A stretch of 64,000 nt of DNA from Levilactobacillus cerevisiae (GCF_003946245.1 NZ_RHNN01000016.1:1-64000), one strand, 5' to 3'. Positions 32,537 to 41,896 are shown, counted from the stretch's first letter. Notes: generated by a model not told the origin, from the letters alone. Numbers and translations: made by a program.

Positions 32537-33568
32537 TTGGATATTCGAACAACCATGGCCACGCGTAGCTTTTGGGGCGCGGCTGGCCTGACCCTCGTGT
32601 GCGCGGTGGCCGGCAGCGAGCTGGCACAACTGCCCTACTTGAACTTAGTGGGTGCGCTCGTCATCGCCCTGTTGCTGGGGATGGCCTTACAACTGGCGCC
32701 CCGTGCCGTCAACGCCAACCGTGAAGGTATCGGCTTCATCAGCAATAAGTTTTTACGCTTAGGTATTATTCTTTTAGGCTTCAAATTAAACCTCGTGCAA
32801 CTCGCCCAAGCCGGCGTCAAAACCATTACACTCGCTGCTGTGGTCGTCACTGGCATGATTCTTCTGACCTATAACCTCAGCCGCAAGCTGGGCGTCGACC
32901 GCGAGCTCGCCATTTTGACCGCCACCGGGACCAGTATCTGTGGCGCCGCGGCCGTCATGGGTGTCTCCCCACAGATCAAAGTCAGCCCCGAAAAGGCCGA
33001 ACGCCAACGCGAAAACGAAGTCTTGGCCGTCGCCATCGTGGCCATCTTGGGGACCGTCTTCACCTTGATTGAAATTGGCTTGAAACCGTTGCTGCACCTG
33101 ACCGCCGTGCAATTTGGCGTCATGACGGGGGGATCGCTCCACGAAATTGCCCACGCCGTTGCCGCCGGGAGTGCTGGTGGCCCGGTCAGTTTGGACACGG
33201 CCATCATTACCAAATTATCCCGGGTCCTCCTACTGGCCCCCGCGGCACTGATCATCGGCTGGTGGTACCAAAAGCAAACGGCCGGTTCAACCACCAACGA
33301 CGGTCCGACAAAGTTGCCGATTCCCTGGTTCATGGCTGGTTTTCTGTTGACCAGTATCATCGGTACCTGGATTCCGCTCGGCACCGCTGCGCTAGCCGCA
33401 CTGTTCAAGCTGGCCTACATCTTCTTGGGGATGGCCATGGCAGCGCTGGGGATGAGCGTCAACTTCCGCGTGATTTTCCAGCGGGGGGGTAACGCCTTTC
33501 TCGCCGCCACCCTGTCTTCGGTCGTCCTCCTGACCGGGGTCACCATCGCTAGTAAACTCTTTTTCTAA
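32537..33568 (+). CDS. YeiH/UPF0324-family putative sulfate/anion exporter
   Basis: About 343 residues with ten or so hydrophobic helices. Family landmarks include GIILLGFKLNLVQLAQAG, ILTATGTSICGAAAVMGVSP and GGSLHEIAHAVAAG, which are strongly conserved in UPF0324 proteins. TTG at 32537 has AGGAGGAG six bases upstream and is the likely start; ATG 32555 is an alternative. The family is annotated as putative sulfate exporters, and Escherichia YeiH is regulated by YeiE in sulfite stress. The transport direction and substrate are not proven. Confidence 0.85.
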   Translation: MDIRTTMATRSFWGAAGLTLVCAVAGSELAQLPYLNLVGALVIALLLGMALQLAPRAVNANREGIGFISNKFLRLGIILLGFKLNLVQLAQAGVKTITLAAVVVTGMILLTYNLSRKLGVDRELAILTATGTSICGAAAVMGVSPQIKVSPEKAERQRENEVLAVAIVAILGTVFTLIEIGLKPLLHLTAVQFGVMTGGSLHEIAHAVAAGSAGGPVSLDTAIITKLSRVLLLAPAALIIGWWYQKQTAGSTTNDGPTKLPIPWFMAGFLLTSIIGTWIPLGTAALAALFKLAYIFLGMAMAALGMSVNFRVIFQRGGNAFLAATLSSVVLLTGVTIASKLFF

Positions 33569-33573
33569 AACGC

Positions 33574-33617
33574 AAAACGCCGTGGCCACCCCATTTGCAG
33601 GTGGTCACGGCGTTTTT
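33574..33617. terminator. Terminator between YeiH-like and CadD genes
   Basis: AAAACGCCGTGGCCACC pairs with GGTGGTCACGGCGTTTTT; works for both convergent genes. Confidence 0.85.
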
Positions 33618-33637
33618 GATTGCCAATTTATTGAAAC

Positions 33638-34240
33638 TCACATAAAGCTTAGTAAATGCTGGAACGTACTGCTGTCCCACATGATGTACAATCCAATCAA
33701 GATGTAGACGGCAATCGTGATGTACCGCCCCTGCTTTTCCAGGACCTCCGCCACTTTAGGCAGGCAGGCCAACCGGTAACCGATTTCCCAGAAAATCACG
33801 ACCATCACAGCAAACGTTAAGAGAATCAGCGGAATTTCACTCGGCGCAACGGTCGTGAAGATGGGCACGTAGATTCCCACGTTGTCCGCCCCACAAGTGG
33901 CCATTGTGATTAACGCGACACTCCAAATCAACCGTTTAGGATCGGCCACCTTCGCCGCAATGTCATCGGTATCGTCGTCATCCCCGGCGACCCACAGCTT
34001 GATCCCTAAGTAGATGGGAATCAGCCCCAGAAAACCGAGTAGCCACGGTGCTGGGACAAATCCCAGGAAAAATGAAATCGCTAAGGAACTCCCGACTAAA
34101 ATAATTGTGCCCAAAAAATCACCAATCAGGACCAACCAGCGGTCTTGATGCTTTACGCGGCCGAAGATTACCATTAGAATAATTAAGTAGTCTAATCCGG
34201 TCGAAATGTAGGCCGTCACACCAGTTAAAATTGTTTTCAT
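33638..34240 (-). CDS. cadD: CadD-family cadmium resistance transporter
   Basis: About 200 residues with five or six membrane helices. The N-terminal [20 protein letters not shown] and the middle [20 protein letters not shown] are conserved CadD features; a cytoplasmic acidic loop (GDDDDTDD) lies between them. The real start is ATG 34240 (GGGGAG nine bases upstream). It is divergent from an ArsR-family sensor, and the two share a 70-base promoter region with a dyad. CadD proteins confer cadmium and sometimes zinc tolerance by an unknown mechanism. Confidence 0.85.
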   Translation of the reverse strand: MKTILTGVTAYISTGLDYLIILMVIFGRVKHQDRWLVLIGDFLGTIILVGSSLAISFFLGFVPAPWLLGFLGLIPIYLGIKLWVAGDDDDTDDIAAKVADPKRLIWSVALITMATCGADNVGIYVPIFTTVAPSEIPLILLTFAVMVVIFWEIGYRLACLPKVAEVLEKQGRYITIAVYILIGLYIMWDSSTFQHLLSFM

Positions 34241-34270
34241 ATAACCCATCTCCCCATACATGTTATCTAC

Positions 34271-34280
34271 AACATATGTT
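34271..34280. promoter_or_regulatory. Operator-like palindrome of the metal regulon
   Basis: AACATATGTT is a perfect palindrome midway between the divergent starts, with half-site-like ATGTTATC and ATCATGTTC on either side, similar in style to ArsR/SmtB operators. Confidence 0.55.
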
Positions 34281-34311
34281 ATCATGTTCATATGAAAGGA
34301 GCAAGCTTTTT

Positions 34312-34650
34312 ATGTTGGATTCCGCAAAAACTGTAAAATTAATCGCCGCCCCCGCATTGGGCGCGTCGCAAGATATTTTCAAACTGTTAAGTAATACCAC
34401 CCGCCTGCAAATTCTCTACCTGCTGGAACAAAAAGAGTTGAACGTCAGTGAGCTCAGTGCCCTGTTGACGGTGGAACAGTCCGTGGTGTCCCATCAATTG
34501 GCCCTATTGAAGAAGGAACAATTGGTCTCCTCCCGGCGTGTGGGCAAGCAGAGTTTTTATCAATTGGATGATCCCCATATCTTAGATATCGTGAATGAAA
34601 CCCTGGCGCACGTGGATCACGTGTTGCGCGGGAAGAAACATGGACAATAA
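34312..34650 (+). CDS. ArsR/SmtB-family metal sensor with a complete alpha5 site
   Basis: A 112-residue winged-helix repressor from ATG 34312 (AAAGGAG ten bases upstream). [23 protein letters not shown]; wing: [12 protein letters not shown]. The C-terminal helix contains Asp87, His89, His100 and His103. The spacing D-x-H-n10-H-n2-H is that of the zinc/cobalt alpha5 site of CzrA and SmtB. There are no cysteines, so the CadC-type alpha3N cadmium site is absent. It probably represses cadD and itself and releases DNA on binding zinc or cobalt. That makes zinc/cobalt, not only cadmium, a likely physiological signal. Confidence 0.87.
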   Translation: MLDSAKTVKLIAAPALGASQDIFKLLSNTTRLQILYLLEQKELNVSELSALLTVEQSVVSHQLALLKKEQLVSSRRVGKQSFYQLDDPHILDIVNETLAHVDHVLRGKKHGQ

Positions 34651-34686
34651 AACCGTTTGGAATGATTGGATTCCGAACGGTTTTTG
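34649..34686. terminator. Terminator of the ArsR-family gene
   Basis: AAACCGTTTGGAAT pairs with ATTCCGAACGGTTT, then TTTG. Confidence 0.82.
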
Positions 34687-34694
34687 TTTTGTGG

Positions 34695-35225
34695 TTATGG
34701 ATTTTTACGTTCACCTTTAAAGTAATGATTGCTGTATTTCTTAGCAAGGTGCTTACTGTGGTACCCATGCCCACCAGTCCAGAAACCAGCGCCACTAGCC
34801 ATTTGTAAGATAGCGTGTTTCTGACCACCAATTTTGTGTGTGACCCGCCGATAGGAGATGCCATCACCAGCAGTTTGGTACCACCCCATCACGTTAACCC
34901 AACGCTCGTGGTTGCTAAGCGTGAATATTCCCGCTGTCACCCAAGTTGGATGGGTCATTTTAACATTATTTTTTATGGTATATGTCACGCTTCGCGAATG
35001 TAGTCGATTGACAAAATCTGATCCAACAATCTTTTTTGCGGTGATTTTGTACCGATACATTTTGTGGAACTGATAACTGTACCAGGTTCCCCGAATGCTC
35101 TTAGGAAACTTCTTCATCGTTGTTTGTGTTTTGGCATACGCCACTTGATTTGATGTTGTTACCGCCAGTCCTAAGCCAACCATCACTGACAAAGCCAACA
35201 CCAATACAAAACTACGTTGCTTCAA
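34695..35225 (-). CDS. Secreted basic hypothetical protein
   Basis: About 176 residues from TTG 35225 (GGAGGAG nine bases upstream). Signal peptide with hydrophobic core FVLVLALSVMVGLGLAV and probable cleavage after AYA. The mature part is rich in Lys, His, Tyr and Gly, with IRGTWYSYQFHKMYRYKITA and a C-terminal GGHGYHSKHL stretch. This style (a beta-rich 'RGTW' start) recurs in small exported lactobacillus proteins of unknown role. No cysteine, no anchor. Function unknown. Confidence 0.65.
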   Translation of the reverse strand: MKQRSFVLVLALSVMVGLGLAVTTSNQVAYAKTQTTMKKFPKSIRGTWYSYQFHKMYRYKITAKKIVGSDFVNRLHSRSVTYTIKNNVKMTHPTWVTAGIFTLSNHERWVNVMGWYQTAGDGISYRRVTHKIGGQKHAILQMASGAGFWTGGHGYHSKHLAKKYSNHYFKGERKNP

Positions 35226-35359
35226 ATTTATAGAATCTCCTCCACCTGACAATTTTTCTTACAAACAATATTATCCCCCAAATATTGTTTCTGTTCAATA
35301 TTATTTCTACTGATAATTATTATGTTCTTTCCTGAGTCTCTCGTAGAATCACAAATGGC

Positions 35360-36032
35360 TTTAAGTGGTATTCCTCACGTCCTACGCGGGGCAGGTCCCT
35401 GCGCTTAGAAAGCCCAAGAACTCCTGTCCGACTTTGATACCTCAATTTATACTGACTTAGTGCGTTTGACTTGCTCTCGCCATTCTATCCCGATACTGGC
35501 GGCTTTTGAAACGTGCTACGCGAGCCAGACTCCTGCGCTTAAAAAGCCCAAGAACTCCTGTCCGACTTTGATATTTCAAGCCATACTGACTTAGGGCGTT
35601 TGACTTGCTCTCGCCATTCTATCCCGATACTGGCGGCTTTTGAAACGTGCTACGTGAGCCAGACTCTTCCGCTTAGAAAAATACGGCGTCCCTGTCCGGC
35701 ATAGATGTTTCAACCTATACTGACTTAGTACGTTTGACTTGCTCTCGCCATTCTATCCCAATACTGGCTGCTTTCGAAACGTGCTACGCGAGCCAGACTC
35801 CTGCGCTTAAAAAGCCCAAGAACTCCTGTCCGACTTTGATATTTCACGTCATACTGACTTAGGGCGTTTGACTTGCTCTCGCCACTCGATCCCGATACTG
35901 GCAGCTTTTGAAACGTGCTACGCGAGCCAGACTCTTCCGCTTAGAAAAATACGGCGTCCCTGTCCGGCATAGCCGAACAGAAACGTCGTATTCCTCTAAT
36001 GCTCAGAGTCTAATCGGATCGCTCCGCACTCT
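35360..36032 (-). repeat. Family B array (B4)
   Basis: Four to five tandem units of about 147 bases with GAAACGTGCTACGCGAGCC, CTTGCTCTCGCCATTC and AAAAAGCCCAAGAACTCC, alternating with AAAATACGGCGTCCCTGTCC variants. The opposite arm AGAGTCTAATCGGATCGCTCC occurs once, at the right end, and the last CACTCT touches the stop codon of the multicopper oxidase (36033-36035). Arms: CGAGCCAGACTC against GAGTCTAATCGGATCG. Confidence 0.85.
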
Positions 36033-37568
36033 CTACATCTTCATTCCCATCTTCTCATAAGAACTCATCCCGGCCAGCTTCAGGTCTTTAACGTCAATGC
36101 CGCGCTCTTCTGCGACCGCCTTCATTAACGTATCCATATCCATCAGCTTATAGGTCTTCGGGTGGTCTGGGTCGTAGGCCTCAATTTGCGCCATCATGCC
36201 ACCGTCTTCGTGCTCAATGATGTGGCAGTGGTACATGTAGACACCGGTATGCTCGAACCAGACTTTGATGCGCACCGTTTCGCCAGGGTTCACACCGACC
36301 GTGTCCTTCAAGCCGTGCTCGTTGGCGTAAGGCTCATGGCCATTTCGCGATAACACTAGGAATTGAGTGCCGTGCATGTGGAACGGGTGAACCATCCCAC
36401 TCGCCATATCGTTCGTGTTGGAAATGTCCCAGAGTTCAACGTTGCCAACTTTTTGGCGGGCGTCGATCCGTTGCATTTCAAATTTCTTACCGTCGATCAT
36501 GACCGCTTCGTCCATCCCAGACATGACCACCTTCCGGACTGGTGTATCCGGCGTCACGTCAGGGTTGGGAATATCTACCAAATGGTCAGGCAACTGCGTG
36601 TCGTCCGCCACAAAATCGTGAACGCGGAAACGCACCAGCGGTACATCGTCGCTGTACAGGGTGACCGTCTTCCCCGGTGTTACCTTGCCAAAGTCCACAA
36701 TGATTTCAGCCCGTTCAGCACAGGTCAACATCAAATGGGTGAAGTCAACGGGTTCCGGTAGCACGCCGCCGTCAGAGGCAATCTGCGTAAATGGCAGGTC
36801 GTCGCTAAAATGTAACCGCCATTCACGCCGGTTGGCACCATCTAAGATCCGCAACCGTAGTCGCTGCGTAGAAACATCAAAGTACGGGTTGATGGTTCCG
36901 TTAATCATCGCGGTTGGGCCTTGAACGCCGTCCGGATCATAATCAGCTTCATAATCCCACTGATTGTCTTCATGGAAACGCCGGTCCTGCAAGACCAACG
37001 GAATATCATCAATACCATAATCGTGTGGGAATGGCAATTTGGCTTCCGTTTCATCGGTCACTAATGCCAAGCCTGCTAGACCACGCCAAACTTGTTCGGC
37101 CGTTGATGGGCACGGATGGGCGTGGAGCCACAGCGTTGCGGCGGGTTGATCCACTTTGAAATCAATGTGCCGCGTCTTCCCCGGGTAAACGGGAGCGTGA
37201 CAACCGCCGTCAGTGTAGGGACCGGGAACGTTTAACCCGTGCCAGTGGAACGTCGTCAGTTCTGGCAACTCATTTTTCAAATCAATATGCATGGTTTTAC
37301 CCTTGGCAAAGACAACTGTTTGCCCCAACAATGAGCCGTTGTAGCCCCAGGTCTTCGTCTTCTTACCGGGTAACAGCTGGGTCTCGCCAGCCTGGGCAAT
37401 AACGGTATAGTAAGTATCCGTTGCCGTTTCTTTATCTGGCTTCAAGAGTGGCGGAATCCGTAAAGGCTGTTCCGGAATCTTGGCCTCCTCCAGTGGAACA
37501 TAACCCCCGTCATGCGTGTTATATGCCGCTTTATCAAAGAAATAATCAGTGTTAAGTGATCTTGTCAT
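36033..37568 (-). CDS. Multicopper oxidase (CotA/SufI-like laccase)
   Basis: A 511-residue protein with three cupredoxin domains. All four copper-ligand motifs are present: TFHWHGLNVPG, LWLHAHPCP, VHPFHMHGTQF and YHCHIIEHEDGGMM, the last giving the type 1 Cys and an axial Met. No signal peptide is visible, so it is probably cytoplasmic. A C-terminal Met-rich tail (MGMKM) follows. Related lactobacillus enzymes oxidise phenols and biogenic amines and can act as cuprous oxidases. A metal P-type ATPase gene lies upstream on the same strand, separated by repeat R12, so a copper- or metal-stress link is possible. Confidence 0.9.
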   Translation of the reverse strand: MTRSLNTDYFFDKAAYNTHDGGYVPLEEAKIPEQPLRIPPLLKPDKETATDTYYTVIAQAGETQLLPGKKTKTWGYNGSLLGQTVVFAKGKTMHIDLKNELPELTTFHWHGLNVPGPYTDGGCHAPVYPGKTRHIDFKVDQPAATLWLHAHPCPSTAEQVWRGLAGLALVTDETEAKLPFPHDYGIDDIPLVLQDRRFHEDNQWDYEADYDPDGVQGPTAMINGTINPYFDVSTQRLRLRILDGANRREWRLHFSDDLPFTQIASDGGVLPEPVDFTHLMLTCAERAEIIVDFGKVTPGKTVTLYSDDVPLVRFRVHDFVADDTQLPDHLVDIPNPDVTPDTPVRKVVMSGMDEAVMIDGKKFEMQRIDARQKVGNVELWDISNTNDMASGMVHPFHMHGTQFLVLSRNGHEPYANEHGLKDTVGVNPGETVRIKVWFEHTGVYMYHCHIIEHEDGGMMAQIEAYDPDHPKTYKLMDMDTLMKAVAEERGIDVKDLKLAGMSSYEKMGMKM

Positions 37569-37737
37569 GTCCTCAGACTCCTCTTCGATTATTTAAGCAA
37601 ATATCTCCACATCAATGATACCGCATTCACTAGTAGAGGAAAAGTATCCGCCCAAGGTTCAAGGGGACGAGCCGAAATAAAAAGGACCAACAAATTTGTG
37701 TCAGCCCTTCCATAAAAGTTCAGATTAAATGAACCGC

Positions 37738-38361
37738 TTCACAATAACAGGAGTAACCACACTGAACGGTAGTGTTAGCCGGAGGTGATTAGCAGGCTTA
37801 CCCGTGTAAATGGCGTTAGGTCGAGTTTACTCGGCCTGACACCATGGACGTCCTCGAGACTCACGATTTTGTGAGGCTTGAGGGCGAGGCCGAAGACCGC
37901 ACTTTGGCTTCGGCCGTTCCCCACATCTCCCGCACATGAAACAATAGGAGTAACCACACTGAGCGGTAGTGTTAGCCGGAGGTGGACAGGGACTGAAGCC
38001 CGTGTCGACGCTGTTGGTCGGTGATTTCCCGGCCTTACAGCGTGGGACGCCTTTGAAACTGCGCATTTCGCAGGTTCAAAGCGAGGTTAAAGACCGCTCT
38101 TCAGGCTTTAACCGGTCCCCACATCTCCCACCCATTTGATAACTGGAGTAATCACACTGAACGGTAGTGTTAGCCGGAGGTGATTAAGCAGGCTCGCCCG
38201 TGAAAATGGCGTTAGGTCGAGTTTACTCGGCCTTACACCATGGACGTCCTCGAGACTCACGATTTTGTGAGGCTTGAGGGCGAGGCCGAAGACCGCCTTT
38301 TGGCTTCGGCCGTTCCCCACGGGTTAGCATGCTTAAATCACCGCAGGCGAAGGTAACACTA
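37738..38361 (-). repeat. Family A tandem array of three units (R12)
   Basis: Units start at about 37745, 37938 and 38146, each with GGTAGTGTTAGCCGGAGGTG, GGCCGAAG/CTTCGGCC, CCTCAAGC-type/CTCGAGG and GGCCGAGT/ACTCGACC hairpins (minus-strand reading). The inverse arm GGTAACACTACCGATCAG occurs only at the right end, where it contains the stop codon of the P-type ATPase (38359-38361). Most of the gap 37569-38358 is therefore repeat. Confidence 0.85.
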
Positions 38362-40152
38362 CCGATCAGTACGGGCGCGGAGGGCGTAGAGGATGGTGAC
38401 CGTATCCACCACCTCCTGGAACACGGCCCCGATAATCGCCGGAATCACGCCAAAGCTGGCAATCAGCATCAACACCGTACAGATGATGATCCCAATCATC
38501 ACGGCTTGGCGGGCGATTCGCATGGTATCGTGGGCAATGCCACGAGCCGCGCTGACCCGGGTCAAATCATCCTTCAACACGACGGCATCGGCCGATTCGC
38601 TGGCCGCGGTGGCACCGTGCGCACCCATGGCGATACCCACATCAGCGGTGGCCAGCGATGGCGCGTCGTTGATGCCATCCCCGACCATGGCAACTGGCCG
38701 TTCTGGCGTCGGCAATTGCGCCAGCACCTTAATTTTATCTGCCGGTAAACATTCCGCGTGGACCTGATCAATCCCGACTTCACTGGCAATTTGTTTGGCG
38801 ATTGGTTCCCGGTCACCGGAAATCATCAACAGGTTTTTCACGCCTAACCGGTGCAAATCGGTCATCGTGGCCGCAGCTTCTGGCCGCACGCGGTCGCTAA
38901 AGCTGACGTAGCCTTGATAAATGCCGGCAGCCGATACGTAGACCGCCGTTTGATCCGGCTTTTCTACGGGTTGGTCGGTCACGAACTCGGCCTTCCCCGC
39001 GCGCACAACCTGGCCGTTGATGGTCGCTTGGACGCCTTGGGCAGTGGTTTCGTTGACCTCAGTCGCCGTTAACAGGGGCGCGTCATTGGCCGCCACTAAC
39101 GACTGCGCCAACACGTGGCCGGAGTGCTGTTCAGCGCTGGCCGCCAATTGGAGCAACGTTTCCTTAGGCACGGCGGAAAGGGGGACAACCTGGTCGACCA
39201 CTAATTTTCCTTGGGTAATCGTCCCGGTTTTATCAAACGCAAACGTCTTGACCTGCGCTAATTTTTCCAGCGTGGTCCCAGTCTTCACGATAATTCCGTT
39301 TCGACTGGCCCGGCTCATCCCCGAAATCAGCGCAATCGGCGCCGCTAAAATTAAGGGACACGGTGACGCCACGACCAGGACTTCCGCCAGCCGGACCGGG
39401 TCGCCCGACAAGTACCAGGCAATCCCGGCAATGACGTAGGCCAACAGGGTAAAGGGTACGGCGTAGCGGTCGGCCATCCGCACAAATTTAGCGGGTTGCG
39501 ATTCGGCCTGCTTCACCAGCCGCACAATGTTTTGATACTGACTGTTATCAGCCGTCTGGTCGGCAAGCAGGTAGACAGACGCTTCACCGTTGACACTCCC
39601 GGACATGACGGTGTCGCCGGCCTGCTTCTCAATCGGCCGCGCTTCACCGGTCAGTGACGCTTCGTTGACCGTCGTCGGTCCGGTCTGGAGCGTGCCATCG
39701 ACTGGCATGACTTCACCCGGCTTGACTAACAGTCGGTCCCCCACATCAACGGTGTGAATGGCAACGTCGGTAATCGTGTCGCCGTCCGCCTTATGCGCCG
39801 ACTGTGGTGAGTTGTTGAGCAATTCTTGGAGTTCACTGTTGGCCCGCTGTGCGGCAAAGTCTTCCAGCGCATCACCCCCGGTCAGCATCAGTAAGACAAT
39901 CAACGCTGCCCAGTATTCCCCCACGGCCAGCGTCGCCACCACCGCGGTGATTGCGAGTAAATCCACCCCGAATTTACCGGAGCGCAAGGTCTTCACCATC
40001 TCGACAAACATCAACAGGGCCAGTAGCACGCCCAGTCCGGTGATGAGGATTTGGGCGTAACCCGCCTGGTGACTCACAAATTGAAGCCACAAGGCAATTG
40101 CCCCTAAAATAATCACAAACCAAAACTGTTTGTATTGACGTAGTTGTTGCAT
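38359..40152 (-). CDS. Heavy-metal P1B-type ATPase with SPC motif
   Basis: About 597 residues from ATG 40152 (GGGGAGGGG upstream). Landmarks: actuator TGEA at about 168-171, membrane metal-site SPC at about 263-265 (VASPCPLILAAPIA), phosphorylation DKTGT at about 307-311, and the hinge GDGINDAPSLA. No N-terminal metal-binding domain is present. The usual HP dipeptide of P1B pumps is replaced: the region reads EQHSGHVLAQS. SPC pumps commonly export Co, Zn, Cd or Fe rather than Cu. The last codons and the stop lie inside a repeat arm. It is the gene before the multicopper oxidase. Confidence 0.85.
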   Translation of the reverse strand: MQQLRQYKQFWFVIILGAIALWLQFVSHQAGYAQILITGLGVLLALLMFVEMVKTLRSGKFGVDLLAITAVVATLAVGEYWAALIVLLMLTGGDALEDFAAQRANSELQELLNNSPQSAHKADGDTITDVAIHTVDVGDRLLVKPGEVMPVDGTLQTGPTTVNEASLTGEARPIEKQAGDTVMSGSVNGEASVYLLADQTADNSQYQNIVRLVKQAESQPAKFVRMADRYAVPFTLLAYVIAGIAWYLSGDPVRLAEVLVVASPCPLILAAPIALISGMSRASRNGIIVKTGTTLEKLAQVKTFAFDKTGTITQGKLVVDQVVPLSAVPKETLLQLAASAEQHSGHVLAQSLVAANDAPLLTATEVNETTAQGVQATINGQVVRAGKAEFVTDQPVEKPDQTAVYVSAAGIYQGYVSFSDRVRPEAAATMTDLHRLGVKNLLMISGDREPIAKQIASEVGIDQVHAECLPADKIKVLAQLPTPERPVAMVGDGINDAPSLATADVGIAMGAHGATAASESADAVVLKDDLTRVSAARGIAHDTMRIARQAVMIGIIICTVLMLIASFGVIPAIIGAVFQEVVDTVTILYALRARTDR

Positions 40153-40257
40153 GAAATCCCCTCCCCATGAAACTATTTTGGTGGTAACTTGAGTATAGCA
40201 GAGCTTGTGATTTTTACCACACCTCCCGTTTACCAAATATAACCGGGTGGCAGGTGC

Positions 40258-40434
40258 CTGCAGTCTGGGACATAACCCCCGACTCGTGTTGTCTCTTCAA
40301 AGCTATATTGTTGAAACGTGCGACCAAAGGCAGCGGGCTCCGCTTAAAAGGGATAGCCAAATAATCCAAACCCGGGATTATCCGGCTATCAGCCTTAATG
40401 CTCACCAGCTAACCGCCTTTTGTCACACTCTCTG
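40258..40434 (-). repeat. Family B repeat (B5)
   Basis: Arms GTGCGACCAAAGGC (40318-40331) and GCCTTTTGTCACAC (40415-40428) pair with two mismatches. The inner hairpin is GGGATAGCC/GGCTATC with GGATT/AATCC. On the minus strand it ends with a CACGTTTCaacaatatag run and a GGGTTATGTCCC hairpin. It lies 64 bases behind the adhesin stop codon, in the standard orientation. Confidence 0.82.
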
Positions 40435-40495
40435 CTAAAAAGGCGCCCCCATCATCTGCAAGATAATGGACACGCCCACCTAACATGATTGAATT

Positions 40496-41833
40496 TTAGA
40501 AACGTCGGCGAATCACCGCGCCGCCTAAGGTTGCCAGGAAGACCGTCACACCCAGCACACTAGCGGATTGGCCGTTAGCTTCTTGGGTTTGGGGCAACTT
40601 GGTATTCTTAGCCGTGGTTGTGGTGCCGGGCGTTTGTGTGGCCGTGGCTGCTGCGGCTTTCTTGGCCTTGGCAGCTGTGGCTTTAGCTGCGGCAGCTTTC
40701 TTCGCTGCGGCCTTTTTCGCTTTGGCAGCCTTCTTAGCAGCCGTTTCTTTTTCGGTAGCCGCCTGTTCCTTCTCTTCACGAGCAGCTTCTTCGGCATCGG
40801 TTTCGGTACCGCCGTCGACATCAATGGTCCCGGTGTCTTCGTCGTCTTCCTCTTCGTTGGTCTCGTTCACGTCACCGCTCCCGGAACCACTGTTGCCCTT
40901 AGAGGAGGAAACCTTCCCGTTAGCCTCTTCGGAATGCTTGCCACCTGTGCTCCCGCCACCCCAGGTCATCACGGCATTATTTCTAAATTTATAGCCGGAG
41001 TCGATCAAGGATGGGTCGGTCACCTTAGTGTAGTAGTCAATGGTGACCAGATTGCTGACAGTATTAGCAAACGAGAGGTCAAAGCCATTGTCGTTGTATG
41101 TAACGTTGTAATCAGTGCCCTCAGTCATCGCCGGTTTTTCCCGGGTGTAACTGGTACTGCTGTTCCAGTGGGCATTGCTGACGGTCACCCCGTGGATCAG
41201 TTCCTGGTTGGCGCCAATCGTATCGATGATATCTAAGTTTTTCATGTCGATCTCTTGCCGGTTAACCAGGATGGTCCACTTGATGGTCCCGTTGTCCTGA
41301 ATAACCCCCTTCTTGGAAAGGTTGGCCTGATTGGACACGATGTTAATTTGTGAGGTACTGCTGCCGTTATTCTCCAATGGGAAAACAACATCCTGCTCAC
41401 CCGTGTCGTCGTAGCGGTACTTGGTGGCCAGGTTCAGCGTTAATTTGTCGTTGGTCTTGCCTTCGAGCGCGCTGTTCATGGTGATGACCACCCCCGTGTC
41501 GGAAACAACGGCGGTCCCAATGACGGTGCCATCGTGGTCGGTCACGTTAAACGTATCGCCGGGCGTCTTGCCCTTTAGATTCGCTGGAAAGTCGAGCGTA
41601 ATGGTATCGCCATTGTTAATGGGCGTACTTCCAAAGCTCAGGTTGTACTGAATATCAATCGTGTCGGCATGCTTGAAGTCCGGCCCGTTGGTGACGCTGG
41701 CCGAGGTCGTGAAATCGGCCCCGTTGTGGTTGGTCGCCGCTTGTGCGGGTGTCGCAACTTGGCTGACGACTAACACAAAGACTAAACTAAACAATCCGAT
41801 GAGTAGTCGCCAAACTTTACTATTCTTGTTCAA
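40496..41833 (-). CDS. Sortase-anchored adhesin with Cna-type N-terminal domains
   Basis: About 445 residues from TTG 41833 (GGGAGGGG upstream). Signal peptide with core LLIGLFSLVFVLVVSQV, cut near AQA. Residues about 40-285 look like the paired Ig-like domains of collagen-binding MSCRAMMs (WTILVNRQEIDMKNLDI; TVSNLVTIDYYTKVTD). An acidic linker (NEEEDDEDTGTIDVD) leads to a Lys/Ala-rich repetitive stalk, then LPQTQE, a hydrophobic helix and RRRF. LPQTxE is the lactobacillus sortase site. It is expected to bind host or plant matrix; the ligand is unknown. Promoter TTGCCA-n18-TATACT lies at 41867-41896 on the minus strand. Confidence 0.83.
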   Translation of the reverse strand: MNKNSKVWRLLIGLFSLVFVLVVSQVATPAQAATNHNGADFTTSASVTNGPDFKHADTIDIQYNLSFGSTPINNGDTITLDFPANLKGKTPGDTFNVTDHDGTVIGTAVVSDTGVVITMNSALEGKTNDKLTLNLATKYRYDDTGEQDVVFPLENNGSSTSQINIVSNQANLSKKGVIQDNGTIKWTILVNRQEIDMKNLDIIDTIGANQELIHGVTVSNAHWNSSTSYTREKPAMTEGTDYNVTYNDNGFDLSFANTVSNLVTIDYYTKVTDPSLIDSGYKFRNNAVMTWGGGSTGGKHSEEANGKVSSSKGNSGSGSGDVNETNEEEDDEDTGTIDVDGGTETDAEEAAREEKEQAATEKETAAKKAAKAKKAAAKKAAAAKATAAKAKKAAAATATQTPGTTTTAKNTKLPQTQEANGQSASVLGVTVFLATLGGAVIRRRF

Positions 41834-41866
41834 AAAAATCCCCTCCCGTAACATTTACGTAATATG

Positions 41867-41896
41867 AGTATACGCGCCTCACGGGAGGGTTGGCAA
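41867..41896 (-). promoter_or_regulatory. Promoter of the adhesin gene
   Basis: On the minus strand TTGCCA (41891-41896), 18-base spacer, TATACT (41867-41872). A 7-base inverted repeat CCTCCCG/CGGGAGG spans the transcription start and ribosome site and could mask it. Confidence 0.6.

Noticed and set aside
35360-36032. CRISPR array
   Set aside because: The units are about 147 bases with no short unique spacers, and no cas gene is nearby; they are structured tandem repeats.
37738-38361. Insertion sequence with terminal inverted repeats
   Set aside because: Inverted ends are present, but no transposase frame exists inside, and the interior is the family A hairpin core.
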